Shown: positions 1 through 8,550 of the stretch, in pieces
Layout: each line of letters starts with the position of its first letter
Numbering within the stretch: position 1 is the stretch's first letter
Assembly (NCBI GenBank): GCA_030949945.1
Contig: JAUZRZ010000060.1
Span: 1 to 64,000, forward strand
Length of the DNA: 64,000 nt
Source of the DNA: Sulfurimonas sp.
GTDB lineage: Bacteria > Campylobacterota > Campylobacteria > Campylobacterales > Sulfurimonadaceae
Reading direction: 5' to 3'
The notes under the pieces: generated by a model
Told to the model about the DNA's origin: nothing
The model's input: the letters and a program-made list of their open reading frames with translations, nothing else
Database searches by the model: none
Program-made: the position numbers and the translations under genes

Positions 1-166
1 TATCATACCTATCTGTATCTCAGGACAAAACGAGAAGGTATTTGAGGCTGCACCCTATAAAAAGAAAAAATGAGTATTGATGTCCATATAAAGGTGAGCC
101 TGTAGAGGAGTCAAAACGCTAGAAGAAGAGTATAAAGAATTTTATAAAAGTATTGAAGGTGTCTAA
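1..166 (+). pseudogene. C-terminal fragment, possible PlsC-like acyltransferase
   Basis: An open frame enters from the left edge and reads a hydrophobic strand ending in CISGQN followed by a basic KKK stretch. After one frame change near position 115 it reads an acidic tail that stops with TAA at 164-166, directly against the pdxJ start. The short segment resembles the C-terminal region of lysophospholipid acyltransferases, where a similar strand precedes a 'GEP(V/I)' motif (GEPVE is visible near position 95). The catalytic HxxxxD motif would lie outside the window. The assignment is weak; it could be another conserved protein cotranscribed with pdxJ. Confidence 0.35.
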
Positions 167-986
167 ATGAGATTGCAAAAAATGACCCTAGGTGTAAACA
201 TAGACCATGTAGCAGTTCTTCATGAAGCTACGCAGAGTAAATGACCCAGATATTCTTCAAGCACTTTACACTGCATGTGAGGCGGGAGCTGACCAGATAA
301 CTATACATCTAAGAGAAGATAGACGCCACATTCAAGATAGTGATGTCACAAACATTATGGCTCACTCAAAAGTGCCCGTGAACTTAGAGTGTTCTATCAA
401 TAAAGAGATATTAAATATAGTATCTACTATAAAACCCCATCGTGCGACTTTAGTCCCTGAAAAACGCAAGAAGTTACAACAGAGGGTGGACTTGATGTGT
501 TTAAATACGAAGAAGAGATTCGTTTTGCCATCCGAACAACTTCATGATAGCCTCATTCCTGTATCACTTTTTTGTTGACCCGACTATAGAAGCAATGGAT
601 AAAAATAAGAGAGTTAGGTGCAGAGATGGTAGAACTCCATACGGGTCTATTTGCCAACCTTTGGGCGATGCTAAACTCAAACCTCTCCTCTTCAAACCAT
701 TCTATAAAAGAGTTAGAACTCCCAAGACATGAGCTAAGTGAGAGACTTGAGAAAGCCATACTAGACATAAAAGTAGCAGCAGTTCATGCACAAAAGATAG
801 GTCTTGAAGTAGCAGCAGGACATGGACTAAACTACCATAATGTTGGCGAGATGATGAACATAGAAGAGATAGTAGAACTAAACATCGGACAAAGTATCAT
901 AGCTCCGAAGTGTTTCTACTGGCTTAGAGAGTGCTGTTAAAGAGATGAAAGAGCTTACTATAAAAGGTAGCACTCCATTATTTTGA
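167..986 (+). pseudogene. pdxJ: pyridoxine 5'-phosphate synthase PdxJ, interrupted by frame breaks
   Basis: PdxJ condenses 1-deoxyxylulose 5-phosphate with 3-amino-2-oxopropyl phosphate to make pyridoxine 5'-phosphate (vitamin B6). The family signature is visible across three frames: LGVNIDHVA at the start, TIHLREDRRHI near residue 45, a VNLE strand, VSLFVDP near residue 130, ELHTG near 155 and GHGLNYHNV near 220. The gene starts at the ATG at 167 and ends with TGA at 984-986. Frame breaks sit near 230 (extra base), 470 (missing base), after 560 and near 905 (extra base). Because the protein remains recognisable end to end, I read these as consensus errors or very recent damage. pdxA, its usual partner, lies 3.6 kb downstream beyond an accessory island. 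Confidence 0.85.
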
Positions 987-993
987 GCTAAGT

Positions 994-1044
994 AACATTT
1001 TGTGTGTTATGTGAAAATATGTAATAAATAACATACAAAATGTT
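994..1044. repeat. 17-bp inverted repeat at the island edge
   Basis: AACATTTTGTGTGTTAT at 994-1010 is matched by its reverse complement at 1028-1044 with one mismatch, separated by 17 AT-rich bases. It begins eight bases after the pdxJ stop codon. It may be the pdxJ transcription terminator, or a recombination or insertion boundary of the island; there is no T-tract that would favour a classical terminator. Confidence 0.5.
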
Positions 1045-1164
1045 CTGTTGTTTGCAGATAAAGTAGGCTAACACACACTTCATTTTTAAGAATAGTATTG
1101 TAAATTGGTATGAATAACTCGAAAATATTGCATTTTACCATATTTTTTTTACTAAATATTAAAT

Positions 1165-1193
1165 AATAACACTTATTTCATTTAAGTGTTATT
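1165..1193. other. 11-bp perfect hairpin
   Basis: AATAACACTTA (1165-1175) and TAAGTGTTATT (1183-1193) are perfect inverted copies around a 7-base loop. The stem is AT-rich and not followed by a T-run, so its role as terminator is doubtful; an operator for a dimeric regulator is equally possible. Confidence 0.45.
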
Positions 1194-1319
1194 GTTAGTA
1201 TTGGAGGTTTTTAGCATATAACTCCATTTGTTTATAAATAGTTATGCTCACATTTCAAACACTTCTGAAGTTTGAACACAGCTATTTTGAGATAGTTAAT
1301 TTAAATTTTGGAGTTTTCA

Positions 1320-1880
1320 ATGAAAAACTATAGTTTCAGGTTTTATATCAGCTTTATTAATGATAGGGTTAAGTGGATGTGTTGGGGCAGGATACGATAT
1401 TGCACCAAGTTCAAAGAAAGAAGTTTTACAAAATATTACTGTAGAGTATGATAAATTTAAAAAAACAGACTTGGATATCAACACCTTCTTATTTGATAAG
1501 AGATGGTTTTACAGATACTTTTCCTGTGGTTGCTAAATACAGAGCACTACAAATAAATAACAAATTGGAGTTTATTCAATTATATTTAAAAATTAATTAG
1601 TACTGAATGGGCATTCTTTGTAATCAAGCAGTAGGAGAAGATGGATACAGTTTTAAATTTTTAAAAATTGATAAAGATGTTAATGTTATTTCTGGTGGAG
1701 GACAAGCAATGGCAATAGTAAAGAACATGTTGCTCTATCTGTACCTATTGCACAATTGAAAAAAATGGCATCAAAGATTATGAGGAAATAAAAATTTATG
1801 GACAGAGAAGAGAAGGTAGTTTTAGCATGCCAAAGATTATAAGTTCTGCTTTTTATCAAAAAGTCACAAACAGTTATTAA
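1320..1880 (+). pseudogene. putative lipoprotein of unknown function, frame-broken
   Basis: Reading across several frame changes from ATG 1320 gives a basic start, a hydrophobic stretch and a lipobox-like LSGC near residue 19-22, so the product would be a lipid-anchored envelope protein of about 185 residues. The mature part contains the tracts DGFTDTFPVVAKYRAL, NQAVGEDGYSFKFLKIDKD and EEIKIYGQRREGS and ends at TAA 1878-1880. Breaks occur near 1335, 1465, 1590, 1630, 1710 and 1780, about one per 90 bases. I do not recognise the family. It is the first gene of the accessory island and lies on the same strand as its neighbours. Confidence 0.5.
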
Positions 1881-1918
1881 GTTGTGATTTAACTTAACAA
1901 GACCTTGGAGAGAAATAA

Positions 1919-2252
1919 ATGCCCTCGGCGGTTTTAGAGTTTATGAGATGTCATCTCAAGAAGATTACAGACTTGAAGAACTCTAAAGACATTTCTCCAA
2001 GTCAGTCGTTGGGTTACTCAGCAGATTATAACCATGGCTTAAAAAAATTAAATAGGGAGTGCTATTTTGAGAAAGGAATTGTAATATATTATAATATTAA
2101 GAGTATGGTTTTATAAATTCTCATGAACATAATGAAAAATACATTTTAATTTAACAGATTGGAAAAATTCTCAAAAACCAACTAAAGGGGATAAGATTCA
2201 ATTTCAAACAAGAAAGACTAAAAGCAATACTTTGGCTGCGCATGTAGTGTAG
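1919..2252 (+). pseudogene. cold-shock-domain-like protein, frame-broken
   Basis: An open frame from ATG 1919 runs 65 codons; its last part reads KGIVIYYNIK, which matches the first strand of cold-shock (OB-fold) domains. A break near 2105 shifts to a frame reading YGFINSHE, and later frames read LTDWKNSQKPTKGDKIQF and a final LAAHVV before TAG at 2250-2252. The order 'KGxV.YxxxxxYGFI … KGDxxxF … A.xV' is the cold-shock layout, implying single-stranded nucleic acid binding. The N-terminal 45 residues are not part of the domain and look family-specific. It lies between a lipoprotein gene and a zinc-finger gene within the island. Confidence 0.5.
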
Positions 2253-2292
2253 AAGATAAAATGCTTTATAAATAAAACCAAGGGAGGTATCT

Positions 2293-3079
2293 ATGTCAAA
2301 AGTAAGTTGCCCAACATGTAAAAAAGATTTTGGATTATTTCGATGGCGATATAATTGTGATCACTGTAAGAGGTTTTGTAGATGACTGTTTGACAAAACA
2401 TCTAGGTAGTGAGTATTGTTTAGATAATTGTAATGGTGGAAAAATTATGTAAAAGTTGTTTTAGCAAATACTCTGAAAACTTGAGTTAGATAAAGCAAAC
2501 TATTTAAATAACAAAAAAATTAGTTCGTGGCACGAAACAAGAATATATAAACGGCTATAGAATCATTAAAGAAATTGGATTAGTGAAAACTAAATATACT
2601 CATGATTCACCAGCAGAAGTCGAAGAAGAATTAACACATTTAGCTATTTTAAAATGGTACTAATGGCTATATTAAGTATTTTGGGATAAACATATAAAAC
2701 ACCACGAAGAGGAATATACAGCAGGTTATGGGAAGAAAGGTAATCCATATTACAGAACTAGACATTGGACAACACAACATTTTACAGGACATGCAACTGC
2801 CGTTATTATCGAAAAAAGACAACAAAGAAACAGAACATCAATGAAGATAGTTATAAATATGTAATTGAATGTAGCCAATCATTAGAAAAGTATATTGAAA
2901 AAAAAATCTAAAAGGACAAGGAAAGGGGCTTCATGAAAAAATCACAAGCATTGAAGAAGAATTATCTGAAAAAGATATAAAAAATTTTAGATTTATAGCT
3001 ACTGCTAGAAATCAAATTGTGCATGAAGGAGAAAAATAAAGATAGTCCTTATAAGTTCAAAGAATTTGTCAACAGTTAA
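2293..3079 (+). pseudogene. zinc-finger (FYVE-like) protein with HEPN-like C-terminus, frame-broken
   Basis: The reading starts at ATG 2293 after an AGGGAGG ribosome site. The N-terminus has paired cysteines: CPTC, then after 12 residues CDHC, then FCDDC once an extra A at 2380 is removed, and CKSC further on. This resembles a treble-clef or FYVE-type zinc finger. A middle part (GYRIIKEIGLV … EEELTHLAI) faintly recalls small YbjQ/DUF4156-type domains. The last part reads FRFIATARNQIVHEGEK; R-N-Q-I-V-H fits the Rx4H motif of HEPN ribonuclease domains. At least six frame breaks prevent proof that this is one polypeptide. It may be a conflict or stress protein, but that function is inference only. 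Confidence 0.4.
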
Positions 3080-3169
3080 AGCTAAAGTACAATCTAAGAT
3101 GATTTTGACGATGTAATAAAAATATTTAGAAATAGAAAATTGTCTTCTTGAGGAGACTATTGTCGAGTA

Positions 3170-3594
3170 GTTGATAGAGTCCTTTTAAGTTATGGGTCAG
3201 GTGATGAATATCCACTTTTAAAATCAGGGATCATACAAAGTTATGTAAAGAAATATGATGCTATGTCAGAATTAACAAAACAATATCAAGAAATAAAACA
3301 AAACTTCATAAACGAGTTAGACCTAGAAAAAGTTCCTAAAAAACTCCAAAACTTTGAAGAGCTTGATTTCGATGAATTTGTTAAAGAGTATAAAAAAGCT
3401 AAAAAACTAAAGTTCGCCGACAAACTAGAAGAACGTAACTTCAAAAACGAATGGCGTTCACTCTTTCTAACGATGCCTCACAAGCCAAAGAACTAAAAGC
3501 ACAAATAAACACAACCGACAAAGAGATAGACAAAATGGTCTATGAACTTTATGGGCTTAGTGATGATGAGATTAAGATTGTTGAGGGTGTTTAA
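3170..3594 (+). pseudogene. C-terminal remnant of a restriction-modification (Type II, N6-adenine methylase-like) protein
   Basis: An open frame from 3263 to 3496 plus a second frame to TAA 3592-3594 reads a lysine/glutamate-rich helical region and ends with EIDKMVYELYGLSDDEI. That ending is typical of the C-terminal target-recognition part of Eco57I-like or Type IIG restriction-methylases. No SAM-binding motif I or NPPY catalytic motif is visible upstream, so the catalytic part is missing and only a fragment remains. It sits between the zinc-finger gene and the Bro-N gene, supporting a mobile defence-type island. Confidence 0.5.
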
Positions 3595-3734
3595 TGGTAA
3601 ATATAGTGATAAAAAGAAATAAAATCTAAAATTTCAGAATTTTTAAAATAAGAAAATATATCACTGTGCCATATTATTTAAAAAAAAGCAACTTTTTACA
3701 TTATGATAGGTCCAAATTTTTAAGGATTGATGAG

Positions 3735-4560
3735 ATGAAAAAGAAGATACTATAAAAATATTTGAAGAGAAAAATGTCCGTACTGTTTGGGATGAAGATA
3801 GAGAAGAGTGGTTTATTTGCATTGTTGATGTTATTGAAGTTTTAACTGGGAGTGATAGACCTAAAAAGTATTGGAGTGACTTGAAAAGCAAAGTTAAAAA
3901 AGAAGGAAGTGAAGTGTCCGGAAAAATCGGACAGTTGAAGATGAAAGCATTAGATGGAAAAATGAGACTTACAGATGTGGCTAGTACAGAACAACTTTTA
4001 GACTCATACAGTCGATACCATCACCAAAGGCAGAACCATTTAAACTTTGGTTAGCTACTCTTGCCAAAGAGAGACTTGATGAGATGCAAGACCCTGAGCT
4101 CACAATTGACAGAGCGTTAGAACAGTACTTAGAGCTTGGCTATTCTCAAGAACTGGATTAACCAAAAGACTAAAAAGTATAGAAATCAGAAAAGAGCTCA
4201 CCGATGAGTGGAGAGATCTAGAGGGGTAAAAGAAGGTCTTGAGTTTGCTACATTAACTGACATCATCACAAAAGACTTGGGCAGATAAAACGACTAAAGA
4301 GTATAAGATTTTAAAAGGACTTAAAAAAGAGAACTTACGAGATAACATGACAAATACTGAACTCATTTTAACATATGTTAGCAGAAGCATCTACAAAAGA
4401 CATATCTCAAGCTACAAACCCTCAAAATCTCAAAGAAAACAAAAAAGTAGCTGCACAAGGTGGAAATGTTGCTAAAATAGCGAAAGAAGAACTTGAAGCA
4501 CAAACAAGGCAAAAAGTTGTAACTAGTTTAAGTGCTAAGAAAATATTACAAGGTGAATAA
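3735..4560 (+). pseudogene. Bro-N / phage antirepressor-like protein, frame-broken
   Basis: Across several frames the segment reads IKIFEEKNVRTVWDED, EEWFICIVDVIEVLT, RPKKYWSDLKSK, GQLKMKALDGKMRLTDV, EPFKLWLA and a C-terminus NPQNLKENKKVAAQGGNVAK. This is the familiar roughly 280-residue Bro-N family protein of bacterial genomic islands, whose N-terminal domain is shared with baculovirus BRO and phage antirepressors and binds DNA. Breaks lie near 3750, 4005, 4155, 4225 and 4270. The stop TAA (4558-4560) overlaps the ATG of pdxA by one base, so a foreign gene has been placed exactly against a housekeeping gene. Confidence 0.75.
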
Positions 4561-5494
4561 TGCAAACAATAGCAATAAGTGTAGGTGACCTTAATGGTGT
4601 CGGAATAGAGATAGTTCTAAAGTCTCACGAAGAAGTAAAAAAACTTTGTAATCCTATCTACTGTATAAATGCAGACCTACTTTCACAAGCTAGTAAACTT
4701 TTAAAGGTGAAGAAAACTTCTATGCCTGAGGGACTTTGTTATCCAAGGGTCTCTGAGCTCCTTTGAGATATAAATGCAGGAAAAGTGAATGCTGAATCTG
4801 GTCGCTACTCTTATGACTCTTTCATGGCAGGCATCAAACTGTGTGAAGAGAAAAAAGCTGATGGTGTTGTGAGCTATGCCAATACATAAAGAGGCTTGGA
4901 TGATGGCAGGACTAGAGTATAAAGGACATACTGACCTCCTTCGTCAACACTTTGATACTGATGCTATCATGATGCTTGGTGTGCCCTGAGATGTTTGTTG
5001 CACTTGTGACAGAACATATTCCCCTCCGTGAAGTTACACAAAAAGTGACATATAAATTTCTCAAACAGTTTTTACTTGACTTAGAGTGCCTCACTTCTTC
5101 TTGCTCAAGATGGAAAAAATAGCCGTTTTAGGTATAAACCCTCATGCTGGAGACAATGGCGTTTTAGGACATGAAGATATGCGAATTTTAAAAGCTATAA
5201 AAAGTGCAAACAAGAAACTAGGACTTGAGCGTTTTGTGGGTCCTATCGTTCCCGATGTCGCATTTACCCCTCACTTTCGTAAAGATTTTCACTACTATGT
5301 GGCAATGTATCACGACCAAGGTCTAGCACCACTTAAAGCGCTACACTTTGATGAGAGTGTAAACATATCACTAAATCTACCCATAGTAAGAACGTTCTGT
5401 AGATCATGGTACTGCATTTGACATCGCCTACCAAGGTCAAGCAAAACACTCTCTATACATAAACGCAGTAAAGAGTTGCTATACTTCTACATAA
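4560..5494 (+). pseudogene. pdxA: 4-hydroxythreonine-4-phosphate dehydrogenase PdxA, interrupted
   Basis: PdxA oxidises 4-phosphohydroxy-L-threonine to the amino-ketone used by PdxJ in vitamin B6 synthesis. The start reads IAISVGDLNGVGIEI, the middle shows GHTDLL (metal-binding His) and the end shows LGINPHAGDNGVLG, HYYVAMYHDQGLAPLK and DHGTAFDIAYQG, all family hallmarks. The gene ends with TAA 5492-5494. Frame breaks are near 4715, 4765, 4880, 4985, 5080, 5115 and 5398. The complete set of motifs argues that the true gene is intact. It would normally follow pdxJ directly; here it overlaps the Bro-N stop codon. Confidence 0.85.
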
Positions 5495-5506
5495 AAGGAA
5501 AATATC

Positions 5507-6141
5507 ATGAGTCAAGAAAAAACATTTAAAGAGGCAATGGAATTTAGACATGCTTGTAAAATATTTGATGAGAGTAAAGAGATAAGTAGTGAAGATATGC
5601 ACTCGATACTTGAAGCAGGGCGAAAATCACCCTCTTCTTTTGGTATGGAAGCTTGGAAGTTTTTAGTCATCACAAATGATGCCCTAAAAGCAAAACTAAG
5701 ACCAGCTTGTTGGGATCAAGTGCAAGTTACTTCTTGTTCACATCTTGTAATAGTTTTAGCAGGAATAGACTCTCTTAAACCTGAGAGTGGCGAAGTGAAA
5801 AAAGATTTGCTCGTCGTGATATGCCTCAAGAAAAACTTGATATGTACCTTGGTCTTTATGCCTCTCACTTAGAAAAAACACTCTCTAGTGATGAAAATAT
5901 CTACTCTTGGAGTGCAAGACAGACTTATATTGCAGCTGCAAATATGATGACTTGTGCGGCTACTATGGGAATTGATTCTTGTCCTATTGAAGGGTTTGAG
6001 AAAGAGAAAGTTGAAGCGATACTAGAACTTGATAGCTCAAAGTATCAACTCTCTATGGTTTTACCATTTGGGTATAGACTAAACGAGCAGTCAAGTCAGT
6101 TAAGACTTCCCTTTGAAGAGGTCGTAGAGTTTATAAAATAA
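5507..6141 (+). CDS. NAD(P)H-dependent nitroreductase family protein (one frame break)
   Basis: This is an FMN-dependent nitroreductase (NfsB-like) of about 210 residues. The N-terminal FRHACKIFDE and the GRKSPSSFGMEAWKF tract form the FMN-phosphate pocket, and the C-terminal half has SARQTYIAAANMMTCAA and CPIEGF. A missing A in a run of As near 5805 splits the frame: residues 1-104 lie in one frame and the remainder from 5806 to 6141 in another. It starts 12 bases after pdxA, with an AAAGGA ribosome site. The substrate cannot be told from the sequence; quinones or nitroaromatics are usual for the family. Confidence 0.8.
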
Positions 6142-6154
6142 ACTCTCTACACTT

Positions 6155-6838
6155 CTACTTTTTTTTGAAGATAAGCAGTGTCTTATCTTCGGTGTCATAC
6201 AGAGAAAAAGTCTGTTTTTCTACAAGTTTTAACTTCTCTAGCTTTTGAAAAGTTTTTATCTTATGAAAATGTTGGATAATAGAGTCTTGATGTTTTACAT
6301 AAGAGCCATCTTGACGTTTCTCAAACAGTGTAAACTGAGTATCAAGCTTATCATTTTGAAATATCGCATCAACAGATAAAAACTCATCATCTCTGTCTTT
6401 ACTCATACTCCCCTCTGCTACATCTTTAAAACCATATAGTGTATTTATATCTGCTATTAAGATTCCATCATCATTGAGTTTGTCCGCCATAGAATTTAAA
6501 AATGTTACTAATGTATCACTATCCATAAAGTTAAGAACATCAAAAATACTTACAATAGCATCATACTTTCCTGTAACATCACTAGCGTTTATGCACTCAA
6601 CATCAAGACCTATATCAAGGCACTCTTGCACCATTACAGAACTTAAATCGACACCCTTACATACTACTCCATCACTTATCATTCTTTGCATAAATCCACC
6701 ACGACCACAACCAACATCAAGAAGTGTTTTTACATTTTTTCCATCGAGTTCTGAACGATACAGGTCATAAAGAGCTTCTGTGGCTTCTTCTATACCTAAA
6801 AGGTGTTCTGCTTTTGCATAGAGGTCTAAGTTAGTCAT
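6155..6838 (-). CDS. class I SAM-dependent methyltransferase
   Basis: The 227-residue protein has the Rossmann-type motif I LLDVGCGRGGFM (residues 41-52), an acidic second strand GVDLS and a post-motif DAIVSIFDVLNFM. A variable C-terminal half with many Lys and Phe probably determines substrate. It overlaps the end of hisG by 8 bases, so the two are likely translationally coupled. It converges with the nitroreductase gene with only 13 bases between stops and no terminator hairpin. The substrate is unknown. Confidence 0.8.
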   Translation of the reverse strand: MTNLDLYAKAEHLLGIEEATEALYDLYRSELDGKNVKTLLDVGCGRGGFMQRMISDGVVCKGVDLSSVMVQECLDIGLDVECINASDVTGKYDAIVSIFDVLNFMDSDTLVTFLNSMADKLNDDGILIADINTLYGFKDVAEGSMSKDRDDEFLSVDAIFQNDKLDTQFTLFEKRQDGSYVKHQDSIIQHFHKIKTFQKLEKLKLVEKQTFSLYDTEDKTLLIFKKK

Positions 6839-7455
6839 TTTCTGCTTTTATTACTCTGTTTATTTTCTCATATATGTCTAAAACTTCATCTTTTTTAGCG
6901 ATGTAAGAGTTTTTATTTGCTATGAGGTAGGTTGAAGATGTCATGATGTCTTGTACTACTTCAAGCCCATTTTGCTTCATCGTAGCACCAGTCTCTACTA
7001 CATCTACTATCATATCTGCTAAGACCTATAAGAGGTGCAAGTTCAACAGAACCATTAAGTTTTATAATCTCAACACTTACAGCTCTCTCTTCAAAGTAGC
7101 GTTTTGTGATGTTTACCATCTTTGAAGCCACTTTTAACTCAGGCTTAGTAAGGTCAAGTTTCTCCCCTACTTTCATACCGATAGCAACTTTACAAACACC
7201 GCGTTTAAGGTCAAGTAAACGCACAACATCAAGACCCTGTTCTTCTAAGGTATCTAGTCCTACAACACCTATATCTGCAGCTTGATGAAAAACATAAGTA
7301 GCAACATCTTGGTTACGAACAAGTAAAAAACGAAAATTTGGAGTCTCTAGTATAAGTTTTCTATCATCAAACAAAAAACCATCACCAAAAAGTGTTTCAA
7401 ATATTTCAAGTGTTTCTTTAGCGATACGACCTTTTGGAAGTGCAACTGTTAGCAT
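6831..7455 (-). CDS. hisG: ATP phosphoribosyltransferase, short form (one frame break)
   Basis: HisG joins ATP and PRPP in the first step of histidine synthesis. The N-terminus LTVALPKGRIAKE, the middle DIGVVGLDTLEE and the PRPP-loop region DVVETGATMKQNGL are characteristic. The total is about 207 residues, so this is the short form, which lacks the C-terminal regulatory domain and in other bacteria works with HisZ; hisZ is not in this window. An extra base (T at 7020 on the plus strand, A on the coding strand) breaks the frame between GLIGL-type and DMIVDVV segments. The start overlaps the end of coaX by 7 bases. Confidence 0.88.
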
Positions 7456-8069
7456 AGTTTAGCCTTTTTTATTATCTGTTTCATACCATGGAAGATGAGT
7501 TTTTCATCTACTGTAGCATTTTTAAATATCTTCTTTAACTCTTTTGCATTACCACCAGTCAGTAAAACAGGGAGATTATGCGAGATCACTTCAGAGTAAA
7601 GTGTTTTGAAGAAACCATAACTTATGGCATCTTGTGAATTTTTCGGCATTATATCTAAGTCTATATCAAAGTTAAATGAATAATCAAGAGCGGAGGAAAT
7701 ATTTTTATATGTTTTTTGCATTGCATCCACTCCAGGATAGATAAAACCACCCTCAAAGACTCCATTTTTGACTACATCAACTGTTATAGCACTACCAGCA
7801 TCCACAACAACACCATCGCTCAGAGGGTCAATAGCTACAATACGGTCAATCCCCATAGTCTCATAGTACTGACTCTTATCTATAAACACAGACAAATCAA
7901 TCCAGTTATCTAAGTTTGCAAGAACTACTCATTCAAGCCTTACGTTTACACTGATATAATAGACTTTTTCTTTGAGTCTGCTAGCGTCAAAAGTTTTGAC
8001 ATCTTTTTTATACTCTGTTTTATCATCTAAAAAGTGATAGGATGTATTGCCGATGTCACATAAAAGCAT
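7449..8069 (-). CDS. coaX: type III pantothenate kinase CoaX with an internal stop codon
   Basis: CoaX phosphorylates pantothenate, the first step to coenzyme A. The N-terminus LLCDIGNTSYHF carries the ASKHA phosphate-1 loop (DxGNT), the middle has DAGSAITVDVV and the C-terminal part GGFIYPG and LLTGGNAKEL. The start ATG at 8067-8069 overlaps the previous stop TAA by one base. An in-frame TGA at 7929-7931 separates the first 46 residues from the rest; frames on both sides are the same, so this is either one substitution or two compensating indels. Without it the length is about 206 residues, slightly short for the family. The distal part alone would lack the phosphate loop. Confidence 0.8.
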
Positions 8070-8389
8070 TACTGAATTTTCCACCCTGCTTCTTTAAATG
8101 CTGTCTGTGCTTTTGAGCATAAAGGGGCATCTATAAAGATAATCTTATGTTTAAAGTTATGCTCACATAAAAGAGTCAGCTTTGCATAAATCTCTTGAAA
8201 TTTATGTACATCTTTCATTAAAATTCTACTTTTTTGACTCACAGCAAAGATAGCCCAAAAGTACCCTTTTGTGTCAGTTGCCTTGTATATTTTTATCTTA
8301 TTGCGTATGCCCAACTCTTTTGGAGAGATTTCTAGCATTTTTTTATAAAGTTTCCCTTTTTTTCTTAGGGAGTCGACTATCATCTGCAT
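8069..8389 (-). CDS. conserved hypothetical protein, 106 aa
   Basis: A small basic protein of 106 residues with no signal peptide or membrane segment. Visible features are a Lys/Arg-rich N-terminus (SLRKKGKLYKKMLEI), a central FWAIFAVSQKSRIL strand and a C-terminal KAQTAFKEAGWKI helix. I do not recognise the family. Its stop overlaps the coaX start by one base (TAATG), so it is part of the coaX-hisG-methyltransferase operon and is probably its first gene. A dispersed repeat lies just upstream. Confidence 0.65.
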   Translation of the reverse strand: MQMIVDSLRKKGKLYKKMLEISPKELGIRNKIKIYKATDTKGYFWAIFAVSQKSRILMKDVHKFQEIYAKLTLLCEHNFKHKIIFIDAPLCSKAQTAFKEAGWKIQ

Positions 8390-8418
8390 ATTTATATTAT
8401 TACCTTGAAGTTAATATC

Positions 8419-8532
8419 TGATATTACGAACTTTTCTTAAAAAAGCCTCTTTTTTATAGCTTTAGGGGGTTGTAGGGACATTCTTGTCCCTGCGACTATA
8501 AGGGGCTTTGCTCCTTATAGTCCGTTACATCA
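8419..8532. repeat. palindromic dispersed repeat, copy 1 (114 bp)
   Basis: The element is bounded by imperfect 13-bp inverted ends, TGATATTACGAAC on the left and the complement of TGATGTAACGGAC on the right. Inside are two hairpins: AGGGACA/TGTCCCT around 8474-8491 and ACTATAAGG/CCTTATAGT around 8495-8522. Copy 2 (16072-16184) is almost the same sequence in the opposite orientation and copy 3 (19995-20056) is a shortened version. It lies downstream of the DUF255 gene, where it could also act as a terminator or mRNA end. No target-site duplication is obvious. Confidence 0.75.
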
Positions 8533-8550
8533 GTGAATATTTATCGTATT

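Larger units (their letters stand above)
987..1319. other. non-coding stretch between pdxJ and the accessory island
   Basis: This 333-bp AT-rich stretch has no convincing reading frame. It holds a near-perfect 17-bp inverted repeat (994-1010 with 1028-1044) and a perfect 11-bp hairpin (1165-1193), listed separately. It marks the left boundary of the material that separates pdxJ from pdxA. A purine-rich stretch 'TTTGGAG' just before 1320 could serve as ribosome binding site of the next gene. Confidence 0.5.

Noticed and set aside
994..1193. Integron attC site or CRISPR repeat
   Set aside because: No GTTRRRY core sites, integrase or repeated spacer array; only one inverted repeat and one hairpin.
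7929..7931. Selenocysteine codon in coaX
   Set aside because: CoaX is not a selenoprotein family and no SECIS-like hairpin is evident just downstream.
8419..8532. Simple rho-independent terminators only
   Set aside because: The conserved 13-bp ends and near-identical 113-bp inverted copy elsewhere need a repeat-family explanation, though a terminator role may also apply.
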